From Lactiplantibacillus daoliensis (lineage in GTDB: Bacteria; Bacillota; Bacilli; Lactobacillales; Lactobacillaceae): DNA of 64,000 bases. The stretch is taken from NCBI RefSeq assembly GCF_005405005.1, contig NZ_BJDH01000001.1, forward strand, positions 248,001-312,000, given 5' to 3'. Shown one piece after another: positions 9,880 through 19,152 of the stretch; positions within the stretch are counted from its first letter, which is position 1; each line of letters begins with the position of its first letter. The notes beneath the pieces were generated by a model. It made no database searches. It was not told where the DNA came from and saw only the letters and a program-made list of their open reading frames with translations. The position numbers and the translations under genes were made by a program.

Positions 9880-10605
9880 ATGAAATCATTAATTGTTATT
9901 ACTGGTGCCAGTTCGGGGTTTGGAGCTGAAATGGCCAGAATTTTTAACACTGACCAACACCCTTTACTGTTGCTCGGACGTAACACTGACAAAATTGCCG
10001 CATTAAATCTCACCGGTGAAGTCATGATTAAACACGCTGACGTGACCAATCAAGCCGAGTTACAGGAAGCCATTGGAGCAGCGGAGAAAGTTTACGGTCC
10101 GACTGACTTGTTAATCAATAACGCCGGCGTGATGCTACTCGGTAATGTTTGGAAGCAATCGTCAACCGAATGGCAAACGATGCTTGATACTAACGTGATG
10201 GGCGTTTTGAATGGGATGCAACTCGTGCTCCCACAAATGACTGAGCGCGAACACGGTACCATTATCAACGTGTCGTCGATTGCCGGCTTCAAGGCCTTCC
10301 AAAATCATGCTGCTTACGTTGCCAGCAAGTTTGGTGTCCACGGATTGACGGAAACCATTCGTCAAGAAGTCGCCGCTAAAAATGTTCGCATTATGCTCGT
10401 CGCTCCCGGCGCCGCTGAAACGAACCTGTTGACCCACGTGACCGATGACCATGCTTTAACAGAATACGAAGCCTGGAAACAAACCATGGGTGGCATTACA
10501 CTGAATCCAAAACACGTTGCAGAAACCGTGAAGTTCATGTACGAAATGCCTCAAGCAGTGAATATTCGCGAAGTTGATATCGCGGCCACCCGCCAAGATA
10601 GCTAG
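9880..10605 (+). CDS. Short-chain dehydrogenase/reductase (SDR family)
   Basis: This is a classical 241-aa NAD(P)-dependent oxidoreductase. T-G-A-S-S-G-F-G near the N-terminus is the cofactor-binding turn and I-N-N-A-G the structural motif. N-V-S-S-I-A-G supplies the catalytic Ser and A-A-Y-V-A-S-K the Tyr/Lys pair. The substrate cannot be read from sequence. I took the ATG at 9880, with AAAGGAAG upstream, rather than an upstream in-frame start at 9790 with no ribosome site. TATACT at 9820-9825 is a plausible -10. It is divergent from the HxlR gene, which probably controls it. Confidence 0.92.
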   Translation: MKSLIVITGASSGFGAEMARIFNTDQHPLLLLGRNTDKIAALNLTGEVMIKHADVTNQAELQEAIGAAEKVYGPTDLLINNAGVMLLGNVWKQSSTEWQTMLDTNVMGVLNGMQLVLPQMTEREHGTIINVSSIAGFKAFQNHAAYVASKFGVHGLTETIRQEVAAKNVRIMLVAPGAAETNLLTHVTDDHALTEYEAWKQTMGGITLNPKHVAETVKFMYEMPQAVNIREVDIAATRQDS

Positions 10606-10608
10606 CTG

Positions 10609-10644
10609 AAAAAAGTTGTGCCCGCCTTGGGACACAACTTTTTT
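10609..10644. terminator. Bidirectional terminator between SDR and Crp/Fnr genes
   Basis: AAAAAAGTTGTG (10609-10620) and CACAACTTTTTT (10633-10644) form a 12-bp stem with a 12-base loop. The last bases overlap the stop codon of the convergent Crp/Fnr gene. Confidence 0.88.
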
Positions 10645-11212
10645 ATTTTAACCGCGTCCGAATACGACTCAATGAGACTGGGGTGATTCCTAAATATGAA
10701 GCCACCAGATGCAGCGGGACTCGGTCCAAAATTTCCGGTTCATTTTCAACCAAATTTTGATAACGTTCAACCGGTGATTGTTCAAGTTGATTGAAGAAAA
10801 TATTGCGATAAGTAATGAAGCGTTCGCACACAAATCGGGTAATCTCTGGTTCGACCTCCGGATAAGTCTGCCGTAACCAATCAAAATCAGTCTTAGTTAA
10901 AACCAGTAGCTCGCTGTCTTCAAAACAAGTTAAAGCAAAGCCGCTGGGTTGATCAAGGTAAAAGCTTTCAAAGGATGCCACGATCTGATTCTCAAAGAAA
11001 AACTGTAAGGTAATGTCACGTTCAGCACTGCTATGACTAAGCCGGGCTGCCCCACTAATAATGAAATACAAGTGAGTTGCCACGTCACCTTCCGATAATA
11101 GGGTTGTTCCCGCGGATACTTTTTTCGCCGTAAACTTACTTTTTAGTGTCGGCCAATGCGCCATCAATGCGGGAAATTGTTGTGCAAAATAATCAGTCAA
11201 GTCCATCGTCAA
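10643..11212 (-). CDS. Crp/Fnr-family transcriptional regulator
   Basis: This 189-aa protein has a cyclic-nucleotide-binding-like beta-barrel (about residues 25-115, with G-T-T-L-L-S-E-G-D and Y-F-I-I-S-G). A dimer helix and a short C-terminal helix-turn-helix follow, with V-A-S-Y-L-G-I-T-P-V-S-L-S-R-I-R. No N-terminal or central cysteine cluster for an iron-sulphur centre is present, so it is not a classical FNR, and the ligand is unknown. The gene is divergent from a flavodoxin-fold reductase. The 93-base spacer contains a perfect 14-base palindrome that is a good candidate for its own operator. Confidence 0.9.
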   Translation of the reverse strand: MTMDLTDYFAQQFPALMAHWPTLKSKFTAKKVSAGTTLLSEGDVATHLYFIISGAARLSHSSAERDITLQFFFENQIVASFESFYLDQPSGFALTCFEDSELLVLTKTDFDWLRQTYPEVEPEITRFVCERFITYRNIFFNQLEQSPVERYQNLVENEPEILDRVPLHLVASYLGITPVSLSRIRTRLK

Positions 11213-11230
11213 TCACCTTCTGCAAACGAC

Positions 11231-11244
11231 TTAACATATGTTAA
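11231..11244. promoter_or_regulatory. 14-bp perfect palindrome, candidate Crp/Fnr operator
   Basis: TTAACATATGTTAA is a perfect palindrome in the divergent spacer, 19 bases from the regulator start and 61 bases from the reductase start. Crp/Fnr proteins bind such inverted repeats. Assignment to this regulator is inference from position. Confidence 0.55.
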
Positions 11245-11305
11245 TGCCGCGTTCGTTATTTGTCACTATACTACCATTATTAACTAACGAAAGAAGTTTT
11301 GACTA

Positions 11306-11896
11306 ATGAAAACCGTGATTATTTTTGACCATCCGTACACCGCAACCGCTAGTGACAACGTTCCCCACCATCGTTCCTTTTTAGCGGCACTCTTAAAATC
11401 TGTGCTGGCACGCTTAAAACAAGCCGGGGACACGATCGACTTAATGGATTTGCATGCTGATCACTTTAATCCGGTCATGTCTGCGGCAGATTTAACTAAC
11501 TGGCGCCGTGGCCTACCAACTGATCCACAAGTCGCCGATTATCAACAGCGCTTACTCGCGGCCGACCGGATTATCTTCATGTTTCCAGTTTGGTGGGAAG
11601 TCATGCCGGCGATGACCAAGGGCTTTTTAGACAAAGTTTACGCCAAAGGCCAACTTTACGACGCCAAATCAATGCGAACAAAATTCAGCAAGCAACCAAA
11701 GATTGAGATCATTACAACCATGAGTACCCCCAATTGGGCCTATCGCTTGTTATTCGGTGCCCCACTCGCAAAATTACTTTTTCGCGGTACCTTTCTGAAG
11801 ACCCGGCTCTGGCAATTTAAATGGCAAAATTTTGCCCAAATTGAGAAAAAATCCTTAGCAGAACGAGAAGCTATTTTGCGTAACTTTAAGTTGTAA
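11306..11896 (+). CDS. NAD(P)H-dependent flavodoxin-fold oxidoreductase (quinone reductase type)
   Basis: This 196-aa enzyme has the NAD(P)H:quinone oxidoreductase / MdaB-like pattern. It begins with a beta strand V-I-I-F-D-H-P and has the central R-I-I-F-M-F-P-V-W-W-E-V-M-P-A that packs on FMN or FAD. K-G-F-L-D-K-V-Y follows. It should reduce quinones or similar electrophiles with two electrons; the exact substrate is unknown. Start ATG 11306 has GAAAGAAG upstream. It is divergent from the Crp/Fnr gene and probably under its control. No clear terminator follows before the structured repeat at 12.1 kb. Confidence 0.88.
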   Translation: MKTVIIFDHPYTATASDNVPHHRSFLAALLKSVLARLKQAGDTIDLMDLHADHFNPVMSAADLTNWRRGLPTDPQVADYQQRLLAADRIIFMFPVWWEVMPAMTKGFLDKVYAKGQLYDAKSMRTKFSKQPKIEIITTMSTPNWAYRLLFGAPLAKLLFRGTFLKTRLWQFKWQNFAQIEKKSLAEREAILRNFKL

Positions 11897-12125
11897 GCTG
11901 AAAATAATTAATAGACAAATAGACACCCTTGGCGAACAGACTCCTCGTAATTAACACAACAAACGGCTTGATTCAAGATTTAAAGATTTTGACAATGCAA
12001 TATTTATCGTGATAAATCAGCTGATTTGAGGAACCGGCCACAGTGGCTTTCTCAAATTAGCACAACAAATACTTGACAACCACCATTCTTGCCGGAAAAA
12101 ATTAACTAACTATTGAAAGTTAAAA

Positions 12126-12455
12126 ATTGCTGGTTTGCACGACTACGTCAACAATCAGGTTATGAAAACTAGTCGATGACCACCGCTTCCGGTTAGTTAC
12201 GTTTAGCGGAGTCAGTCAAAATCGGTGTGCAGTGTCGGCGAGATTAGTCGACGTTCTTGGCTGACTAAATCTCGCGGGGCAATTCAAAGACGTGTTTTGT
12301 CGGCTTGGAATTGAGGCATCAGACCGTACCTTGGCTGGCGCCGTCCCCCACAGCACACCGATTTTGACTGACGGAGCGCTCAATTTAGGTAAGTCTACTT
12401 TAGACGTAGTAGTTACACATTTGTGATGCTTTTGAGTCTTTTAACCTTTGGAAAT
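12126..12455 (-). repeat. Structured dispersed repeat, copy A
   Basis: This is one of four related elements in the window. The closing stem is 20 bp and perfect: 12211-12230 against 12353-12372. Inside are three hairpins: GCGAGATTAGTC (12238-12249) with 12263-12275; CAATTC (12280-12285) with GAATTG (12308-12313) and a longer imperfect stem; and GGCATCAG with CTGGCGCC around 12314-12342. Compared with copies C and D the long left-hand hairpin module is deleted. Strand is given as minus because outer-stem differences in other copies remain paired (G-U) only on the minus RNA. No function is known to me. The 230 bases between the reductase gene and this repeat hold only a short hairpin (about 12024-12057). 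Confidence 0.8.
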
Positions 12456-12461
12456 TGGCTT

Positions 12462-12510
12462 AAAAAAGCGGTTCAGTATGAGTATCGACCTCATCACTGA
12501 ACCGCTTTTT
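12462..12510. terminator. Bidirectional terminator between repeat A and the hypothetical gene
   Basis: AAAAAAGCGGTTCAGT at about 12462-12477 pairs with ACTGAACCGCTTTTT (12496-12510), and an inner ATGAG/CTCAT extends the stem. It has T runs on both strands. Confidence 0.9.
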
Positions 12511-12542
12511 GAGTTAAATTAATCAAATTCTAAAACTGCAGG

Positions 12543-12866
12543 TTACCTAACAGGCGCGAAGTAACGCTTGATTTTTGAGGCTAAGACTTCACGGCCATTT
12601 TCTGCATACAAGTCATAATCATCAAACATCACTGACGTCGTCTCAATATTTTTGTAGCCAGATTTCAACCTGGCTGGCACGATGTTCAGCGCATTGGAGT
12701 CAAAGGTCACTTTTTCACCCTTGATTGCCTCTGTTTTGACCTCATAATCTGAGCCCAATATTGCTTGCAGTTTATCCCGATTAACTGCATCCATTGTCTC
12801 CGGAACCATACCAACATAGCCAAATCCCAGCGTCGAAATGACGTAAATATTCACCTTTTTTACCAT
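12543..12866 (-). CDS. Conserved-looking small hypothetical protein (107 aa)
   Basis: I do not recognise a family. The protein is soluble and mixed alpha/beta in appearance, opening with M-V-K-K-V-N-I-Y-V-I-S and ending K-I-K-R-Y-F-A-P-V-R; it has no cysteine, signal or membrane segment. GAGGGG sits nine bases before the ATG at 12866, which decides the start. An ATG three codons earlier directly abuts the ribosome site and is less likely. A strong terminator follows. Good translation signals and codon use like its neighbours support a real gene. Confidence 0.75.
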   Translation of the reverse strand: MVKKVNIYVISTLGFGYVGMVPETMDAVNRDKLQAILGSDYEVKTEAIKGEKVTFDSNALNIVPARLKSGYKNIETTSVMFDDYDLYAENGREVLASKIKRYFAPVR

Positions 12867-12932
12867 GTTAATCATCCCCTCGTTGTCTTCAGTATACGCG
12901 CCGATGTAACCGTTTTCAATAATGATTTAGCC

Positions 12933-12975
12933 AAAAAATCACCGCCAAGGTTAACCTAACCCCGGTGGTGATTTT
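12933..12975. terminator. Terminator after the purine permease gene
   Basis: AAAATCACCGCC and GGTGGTGATTTT (about 12935-12974) form a stem with an A run on the left, giving a U tail on the minus strand. It lies between the permease and the gene downstream of it on the same strand. Confidence 0.8.
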
Positions 12976-12986
12976 AGTAATAATCG

Positions 12987-14294
12987 TTAAATATTTAAGA
13001 TCCAAAGATAGATCATAAAGACGAAGAATAAGACATACATTAATGGATGAATCTCCTTAGCATGCTTCGTCGCCACCATCGTAATCACGTAGGTGATAAA
13101 CCCAAGGGCAATCCCATCCGAGATACTATAGGTTAGGGGCATCCCAATCACCGTCAAGAAAGCCGGCACGGCAATTTCAAAACGTTCCCAGTGAATTTCT
13201 TTGAGCGCTTCGGCCATTAAGACCCCGACAATAATCAAAGCCGGTGCAGTCACCTGACTCGTCACCACGTTCAATAATGGTGAGAAGAACAATCCTAAAA
13301 TAAATAGTAATCCGGTGACGACCGCGCTAAAGCCAGAACGACCACCCACCGCAATCCCAGTGGAAGATTCAACGTAAGCCGAGGTTGGTGACGTTCCCAA
13401 CACAGAACCTACCAACATCGACGTTGAGTCAGCCATCAAAGCCTTCCCAACCCGTGGCATCTTATTATTTTTCATAAACCCAGCCTGTTCAGCCAAACCA
13501 ACTAGCGTCCCAGCCGTATCAAAAAATGTGACTAATAGGAAGGTTAAAACGACAATCACCAACTGAATACTATTGATATCACCAACATGCGCGATTGCGA
13601 CCCCAAAGGTGGGCTTTAATGACGGCGCTGCTGAAACCCAATGAGCTGGCATCTTAATTAGGCCACTGACCAAACCTAAAATTGACGTTAAGACCATCCC
13701 AATAAAGATTCCACCAGGAACTTTGCGACTCATCAAGATCAACGTCACAATCAAGCCAAAGATCGTTAACCAAGTCGTCCCGACAGTCAACGATCCCAAG
13801 CTAACAACGGTTGATTTATTAGGCATAATCAAGCCACCGCCACGAAGTCCAATAAAGGCAATGAAGAAACCAATCCCAGCGGAAATAGCTAATTTCATAT
13901 CACGCGGAATGGCATCGATGATCATTTCCCGTAACTTGAAAAGCGTAATAATCATAAAAATAACAGAAGCAACAAAGACACCGGCTAAAGCCGTTTCCCA
14001 CTTTACGCCCATCCCAATGACAACGGAATAAGTGAAGAAGGCATTGACCCCTAGCCCCGGGGCAATCGCAATTGGATATTTCGCAACTAACCCCATCAAC
14101 AAACAGCCCAACGCTGAAGCTAACGCAGTCGCGGTAAAGACGGCGCCTCGACTCATCCCCGAAGCCCCCAAGACACTCGGGTTAACAAAAAGAATGTAAG
14201 CCATTGAAACGAAAGTTGTCAAACCAGCTAAACTTTCAGTTCGCCAATTGGTTTTTAATTCTGAAAAATTAAAATATGCCGCAATCTTATTCAT
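12987..14294 (-). CDS. NCS2-family purine permease (guanine/hypoxanthine, PbuG/AzgA type)
   Basis: This is a 435-aa cytoplasmic-membrane proton symporter for nucleobases with about 12-14 membrane segments. Family features include F-V-S-M-A-Y-I-L-F-V-N-P near the N-terminus, I-A-P-G-L-G-V-N-A-F-F in the third segment, and T-F-F-D-T-A-G-T-L in the substrate region. P-T-S-A-Y-V-E-S-S-T-G follows. This AzgA-like branch transports guanine, hypoxanthine or adenine. The ATG at 14294 has GGAGG at good spacing; an earlier in-frame ATG has none. No purine riboswitch is present upstream, but two PurBox-like sequences are. Confidence 0.93.
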   Translation of the reverse strand: MNKIAAYFNFSELKTNWRTESLAGLTTFVSMAYILFVNPSVLGASGMSRGAVFTATALASALGCLLMGLVAKYPIAIAPGLGVNAFFTYSVVIGMGVKWETALAGVFVASVIFMIITLFKLREMIIDAIPRDMKLAISAGIGFFIAFIGLRGGGLIMPNKSTVVSLGSLTVGTTWLTIFGLIVTLILMSRKVPGGIFIGMVLTSILGLVSGLIKMPAHWVSAAPSLKPTFGVAIAHVGDINSIQLVIVVLTFLLVTFFDTAGTLVGLAEQAGFMKNNKMPRVGKALMADSTSMLVGSVLGTSPTSAYVESSTGIAVGGRSGFSAVVTGLLFILGLFFSPLLNVVTSQVTAPALIIVGVLMAEALKEIHWERFEIAVPAFLTVIGMPLTYSISDGIALGFITYVITMVATKHAKEIHPLMYVLFFVFMIYLWILNI

Positions 14295-14337
14295 AATTTC
14301 CTCCAGATAATTGAAATAACAGAAAATGCACATTTGT

Positions 14338-14413
14338 AAATGTTCGTGTTTTCTTTATTTATCATAGTTATTATAATATCATCGGTCATGATTAAAAGCA
14401 ATATCCGAACACT
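14338..14413 (-). promoter_or_regulatory. Tentative PurR boxes upstream of the purine permease
   Basis: ATATCCGAACACT (14401-14413) matches 12 of 13 positions of the known PurBox AWWWCCGAACWWT. A reverse-oriented weaker copy, AATGTTCG, starts at 14339. Their separation of about 50 bases is wider than the usual 16-17, so the pairing is uncertain. TATAAT on the minus strand lies between them (14370-14375). Confidence 0.35.
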
Positions 14414-14520
14414 AACTAATTAAATATAAATTTATTTCTATTTTTAAAAATAATCGACTAGCGTTAAACTGTAAGTGGTTACAATTCGATTATCATTAGA
14501 AAATTTGGAGGATGATCAGA

Positions 14521-14682
14521 ATGGCAAGTTCCAAATTTAGTGCAATTTTCTTCTTAATTTTATATTCAGTCCTACTCTATTTAGTTTTCACCATGCATAA
14601 CATGGCGGCAATGTACTTAATGGGCATCGGTATGTTTTTAGAAGCTTGTGAAGGCGTCTATTGCAACTTCTTCAAACATTAA
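14521..14682 (+). CDS. Small hydrophobic membrane protein (53 aa)
   Basis: The product is a 53-aa peptide opening M-A-S-S-K-F-S-A-I-F-F-L-I-L and ending C-N-F-F-K-H. One or two membrane helices cover almost all of it, with two cysteines near the C-terminus. GGAGGATGATCAGA directly before the ATG is an excellent ribosome site, and a perfect GC-rich terminator begins eight bases after the stop, so expression as a single gene is well supported. I do not recognise a function. It lies between the divergent purine permease and an RpiR regulator. Confidence 0.8.
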   Translation: MASSKFSAIFFLILYSVLLYLVFTMHNMAAMYLMGIGMFLEACEGVYCNFFKH

Positions 14683-14689
14683 TCCAGCA

Positions 14690-14726
14690 ACGCGCGTGAG
14701 AATATGACCGTTCTCACGCGCGTTTG
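14690..14726 (+). terminator. Terminator after the 53-aa membrane protein gene
   Basis: ACGCGCGTGAGAA (14690-14702) and TTCTCACGCGCGT (14711-14723) form a perfect 13-bp stem with an 8-base loop. The T tail is short. Confidence 0.85.
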
Positions 14727-14769
14727 TGTATAATTAATGTAATCGCTTTATTAAAGGAGTTTTTTTGAC

Positions 14770-15513
14770 ATGGCTTTTTTCGGTTACAATGACGCTAAAA
14801 CCTTGGTTGGTGTCGATGTCGCCATCTATGACTACATTTTGACGCATGAAACCAATATTCCACTGATGCACGTTCGTGATCTCGCAACTGGTGCCCACGT
14901 CTCTAACTCATCCGTAATGCGTTTCGTCCAGAAAATGGGTTATAGTAGCTTCCCAGAATTTAGGATTGCCTTCCATAAACAATCACTTGAAGCCTCACCT
15001 GATTTGGAAAGTGGTGTCCAATTACTGACAGCGGAGACTTTCCCAAGCACACTACAACGAGACTTAGATACGGTCGCCCACAGAATTTTAGATGCTAATA
15101 ATGTCATCTTCACTGGGACTGGCTCCTCAGCAAATGTCGCCGAATATGCCAGCCGCTTGACCTCAACCTTAGGTGTCAACAGTTTCCCTGTGACCGATCC
15201 CTACTACCCGCTGATTCCACAACTCAAACAGACGACGAAAAACGTGCTAATTACCTTGTCCGTTTCTGGTCAGGCCGCAGAAGTTTTAGGCATGTTACGA
15301 CAATTTCAAAATGACCCCACCGTCACATTAATCAGTATTACGGGCCATCGTGACAGCCCCATTGCGAAACTCAGCACCACTGTCCTCACGTACCATACTG
15401 CGGAACGTCGCATTCATGGTCACTATGATTTAACGAGTCAATTACCCGCAATGACCATCGTAGAAGCCCTCGCCCGCACAATTCGACGGCAAGCACAATT
15501 ACCACATCATTAA
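14770..15513 (+). CDS. MurR/RpiR-family sugar-phosphate-responsive regulator
   Basis: This 247-aa regulator has an N-terminal RpiR helix-turn-helix (about residues 1-77, including A-T-G-A-H-V-S-N-S-S-V-M-R-F-V-Q-K-M-G-Y). A C-terminal SIS sugar-phosphate-binding domain (about 100-245) has F-T-G-T-G-S-S-A-N-V-A and L-I-T-L-S-V-S-G-Q. AAAGGAG precedes the ATG. The next gene on the same strand encodes a GH1 phospho-glycosidase, which makes a beta-glucoside phosphate or related sugar phosphate a plausible effector. No PTS transporter gene adjoins. Confidence 0.9.
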   Translation: MAFFGYNDAKTLVGVDVAIYDYILTHETNIPLMHVRDLATGAHVSNSSVMRFVQKMGYSSFPEFRIAFHKQSLEASPDLESGVQLLTAETFPSTLQRDLDTVAHRILDANNVIFTGTGSSANVAEYASRLTSTLGVNSFPVTDPYYPLIPQLKQTTKNVLITLSVSGQAAEVLGMLRQFQNDPTVTLISITGHRDSPIAKLSTTVLTYHTAERRIHGHYDLTSQLPAMTIVEALARTIRRQAQLPHH

Positions 15514-15536
15514 ATAGCGCTTCTAAAGCCACTTAA

Positions 15537-17162
<1,626 letters not shown>

Positions 17163-17279
17163 CTTGGTGTTAATTGACTGGGTGTGTTTCCCGACCCTTT
17201 TGATATCACAAACCAGCAAACACAACCCCAGCCAGTTTGGTTTGTTGGCCCAGTAATTACCGCCACTTCTAAATAGTTA

Positions 17280-17322
17280 AGCAGCCAATTTCAATTAATC
17301 GTTGAAATCGGCTGCTTTTTTT
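17280..17322 (+). terminator. Terminator after the GH1 gene
   Basis: GCAGCCAATTTCAA pairs with TTGAAATCGGCTGC, one mismatch, followed by seven T residues. The 118-base stretch between the GH1 stop and this hairpin, and the stretch to 17466, show no gene. Confidence 0.9.
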
Positions 17323-17466
17323 CATCATTAATTTGTCACTCTGGTTGGGTTGAAATAGTAACTAAGATTATTTTAATCAGCATTATGAATCACTCGAAAA
17401 TTTTCAAATAATGAAATCAGACTTAAAAGTGAAGTTATTTAACGGCAGGTGGAAACAATGGACTAA

Positions 17467-17943
17467 TTACCGATAATGCAGATCATCATCACCGGTTTGC
17501 CCAAGTTGCATGACTTGGTTACTAATCGTTTCCATCATCGTTAACGCTTCGTTGATCTGTGATTCACCCAATTTATCGACCCATTTGTCAAAGTGCGCCG
17601 TGATCGCAGAACTGACTAAGACTTCCACACGTTGGCCGGCTTCGGTCAAATGTAGATACAGTCGCCGCCGGTCTTGCGGATCTGGCACTTGAAAGACATA
17701 ATGTTGCGCCAGTAACGCCTTAATTTGGCGTGAAATCGCACTCCGCGTTACTTGCCGCTGCAACGCAATATCATTTAACGTTACCGCATCCGTTGTCGCA
17801 ATTCGCCGGAGGATCAGGAACTGTTCAAACGACAGCTTATTTTGAGTCAAGGGCCATGCCACCAAGTCCGCCATAATCTTGGTTGTATTTTGATAAGCCT
17901 CAAAATAGTTGTTTAATAATTTGCTCAAATCAGCATTCGTCAT
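17467..17943 (-). CDS. MarR-family transcriptional regulator
   Basis: This is a winged-helix regulator of 158 aa from the chosen start. It has the MarR core L-S-F-E-Q-F-L-I-L-R-R-I, recognition region T-R-S-A-I-S-R-Q-I-K-A-L, and wing D-P-Q-D-R-R-R-L-Y-L-H-L-T-E-A-G. The ATG at 17943 is preferred because GGTGAG lies just before it; ATGs five codons upstream are weaker. It is similar in plan to the second MarR gene at 47.4 kb. It is divergent from licD, but the two are 190 bases apart and control of licD is only a possibility. Confidence 0.9.
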   Translation of the reverse strand: MTNADLSKLLNNYFEAYQNTTKIMADLVAWPLTQNKLSFEQFLILRRIATTDAVTLNDIALQRQVTRSAISRQIKALLAQHYVFQVPDPQDRRRLYLHLTEAGQRVEVLVSSAITAHFDKWVDKLGESQINEALTMMETISNQVMQLGQTGDDDLHYR

Positions 17944-18131
17944 TGCACTCACCATCATTTCAAATTTGCATTGTTAGCATTTTTTAGAATATAACACGCC
18001 TTTAACCAATTTGCACAGAATCACCTGCACTTTCCCCGGATTTTCCTATGTAAAGCATCCTGCCTAACAATTCAGGCTTACAAAGTGTATGATAGAAGTT
18101 GAGGAAACGCTTACGAAAAGGGGCTGACAAT

Positions 18132-18941
18132 ATGACTCTCTCGCCGTTACATCAGGTCGAATTAGACCTCATGGAAACTGTGATCAACATCTGCGACGCT
18201 GAAAATATCGATTACTTTCTCATCGGTGGGTCACTGCTGGGTGCCATTCGCCATCATGGCTTTATTCCATGGGATGACGATATCGACATCGGCATGCGCC
18301 GTAGCGAATACCAACGCTTTATTACCGTCGCCAATCGCTATCTCGACCCTAACAAGACCTTTTTACAAACTGGCGCGAGTGATCCAGACTACGGTCTCAG
18401 CTACATGAAATTGCTCGACGTCAATACTTATATTGAAGAGAAAAACAACGTCAACAATGCATTTAAAGGCGTCTTCGTGGATATTTTTCCATTTGATAAA
18501 ATTCCAAATGACGACGCCTTACGCCGTTCACAAATGATGCACTTTAAATTTGAAGATGCGGCGATTTTACTGCGGCTAAACTATAACTTTGTTAAGACGC
18601 CGTTACGGGACATCATTCGCAAGAAGAGTGCGCAACAACTCGCCGAAGTGAATGCCCAAAAACAGGATCGTGAAGGTTACATGCGTTTATACGAACAATC
18701 GGACTCGCGAACCTATAAAAACTTGGCTTCTCAATATGATTATGACAAAGAAATTCTATCATATGCCGAGCTAACTGAATTACAGACCGCACCATTTGAA
18801 ACGCTACAGGTCAAAATTCCAAGCGCCTATGATCAGATTCTCACGCGCATGTATGGTGACTATCTAGCGTTACCACCAGCTGACCAACGAGTTGAAAAGC
18901 ATCTGAACAAACTAATTATTAATAATAAAGAAATTTTATAG
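18132..18941 (+). CDS. LicD-family nucleotidyltransferase-fold protein
   Basis: LicD proteins transfer phosphocholine or other phospho-substituents onto cell-surface glycans. The 269-aa protein carries the family core I-G-G-S-L-L-G-A-I-R-H-H-G-F-I-P-W-D-D-D-I-D-I-G near residues 37-60, including the metal-binding D-D-D-I-D. V-F-V-D-I-F-P-F-D follows. The ATG at 18132 has AAAAGGGG upstream; an earlier in-frame start at 18099 lacks one. No choline pathway or teichoic acid gene adjoins, so the donor and acceptor are unknown. It stands alone with its own terminator. Confidence 0.88.
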   Translation: MTLSPLHQVELDLMETVINICDAENIDYFLIGGSLLGAIRHHGFIPWDDDIDIGMRRSEYQRFITVANRYLDPNKTFLQTGASDPDYGLSYMKLLDVNTYIEEKNNVNNAFKGVFVDIFPFDKIPNDDALRRSQMMHFKFEDAAILLRLNYNFVKTPLRDIIRKKSAQQLAEVNAQKQDREGYMRLYEQSDSRTYKNLASQYDYDKEILSYAELTELQTAPFETLQVKIPSAYDQILTRMYGDYLALPPADQRVEKHLNKLIINNKEIL

Positions 18942-18949
18942 GCCCACTC

Positions 18950-18995
18950 GTGCAGTTCAGAAACGGCTCGGTTATTGCTGGACTGCGCTTTTTTA
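18950..18995 (+). terminator. Terminator after licD-like gene
   Basis: GTGCAGTTCAG (18950-18960) pairs with CTGGACTGCGC (18978-18988), a G-T wobble included, followed by six T residues. Confidence 0.85.
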
Positions 18996-19009
18996 GTTTT
19001 AACTAAATC

Positions 19010-19058
19010 TTTACACGAATAAATAAATTTTTACGTCTTTTTGATGGAAATTTACGTG
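19010..19058 (+). promoter_or_regulatory. Three spaced TTTAC repeats upstream of the polyphosphate operon (possible Pho boxes)
   Basis: TTTACACG (19010), TTTACGTC (19030) and TTTACGTG (19051) recur 20 and 21 bases apart, about two helix turns, just before a weak -10-like sequence near 19067-19076. PhoP sites in Gram-positive bacteria are direct TTWACA-type repeats about 11 bases apart. The doubled spacing and final bases differ, so this is a tentative call. Confidence 0.4.
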
Positions 19059-19152
19059 CGCTTGCGTATGTTAAACTGAGAGAAACCAATTTCGGGCACT
19101 CTGTGAGAAAACACAGGGATTGCGCATCAAAAGACTCAAACGGGGGATCAAC

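Noticed and set aside
14295-14520. Purine riboswitch upstream of the NCS2 permease
   Set aside because: The conserved junction sequences of the purine aptamer are absent; only PurBox-like motifs are seen.
18104-18115. cre site before licD
   Set aside because: AGGAAACGCTTA has two mismatches to the consensus and overlaps the ribosome-site region; too weak to list.
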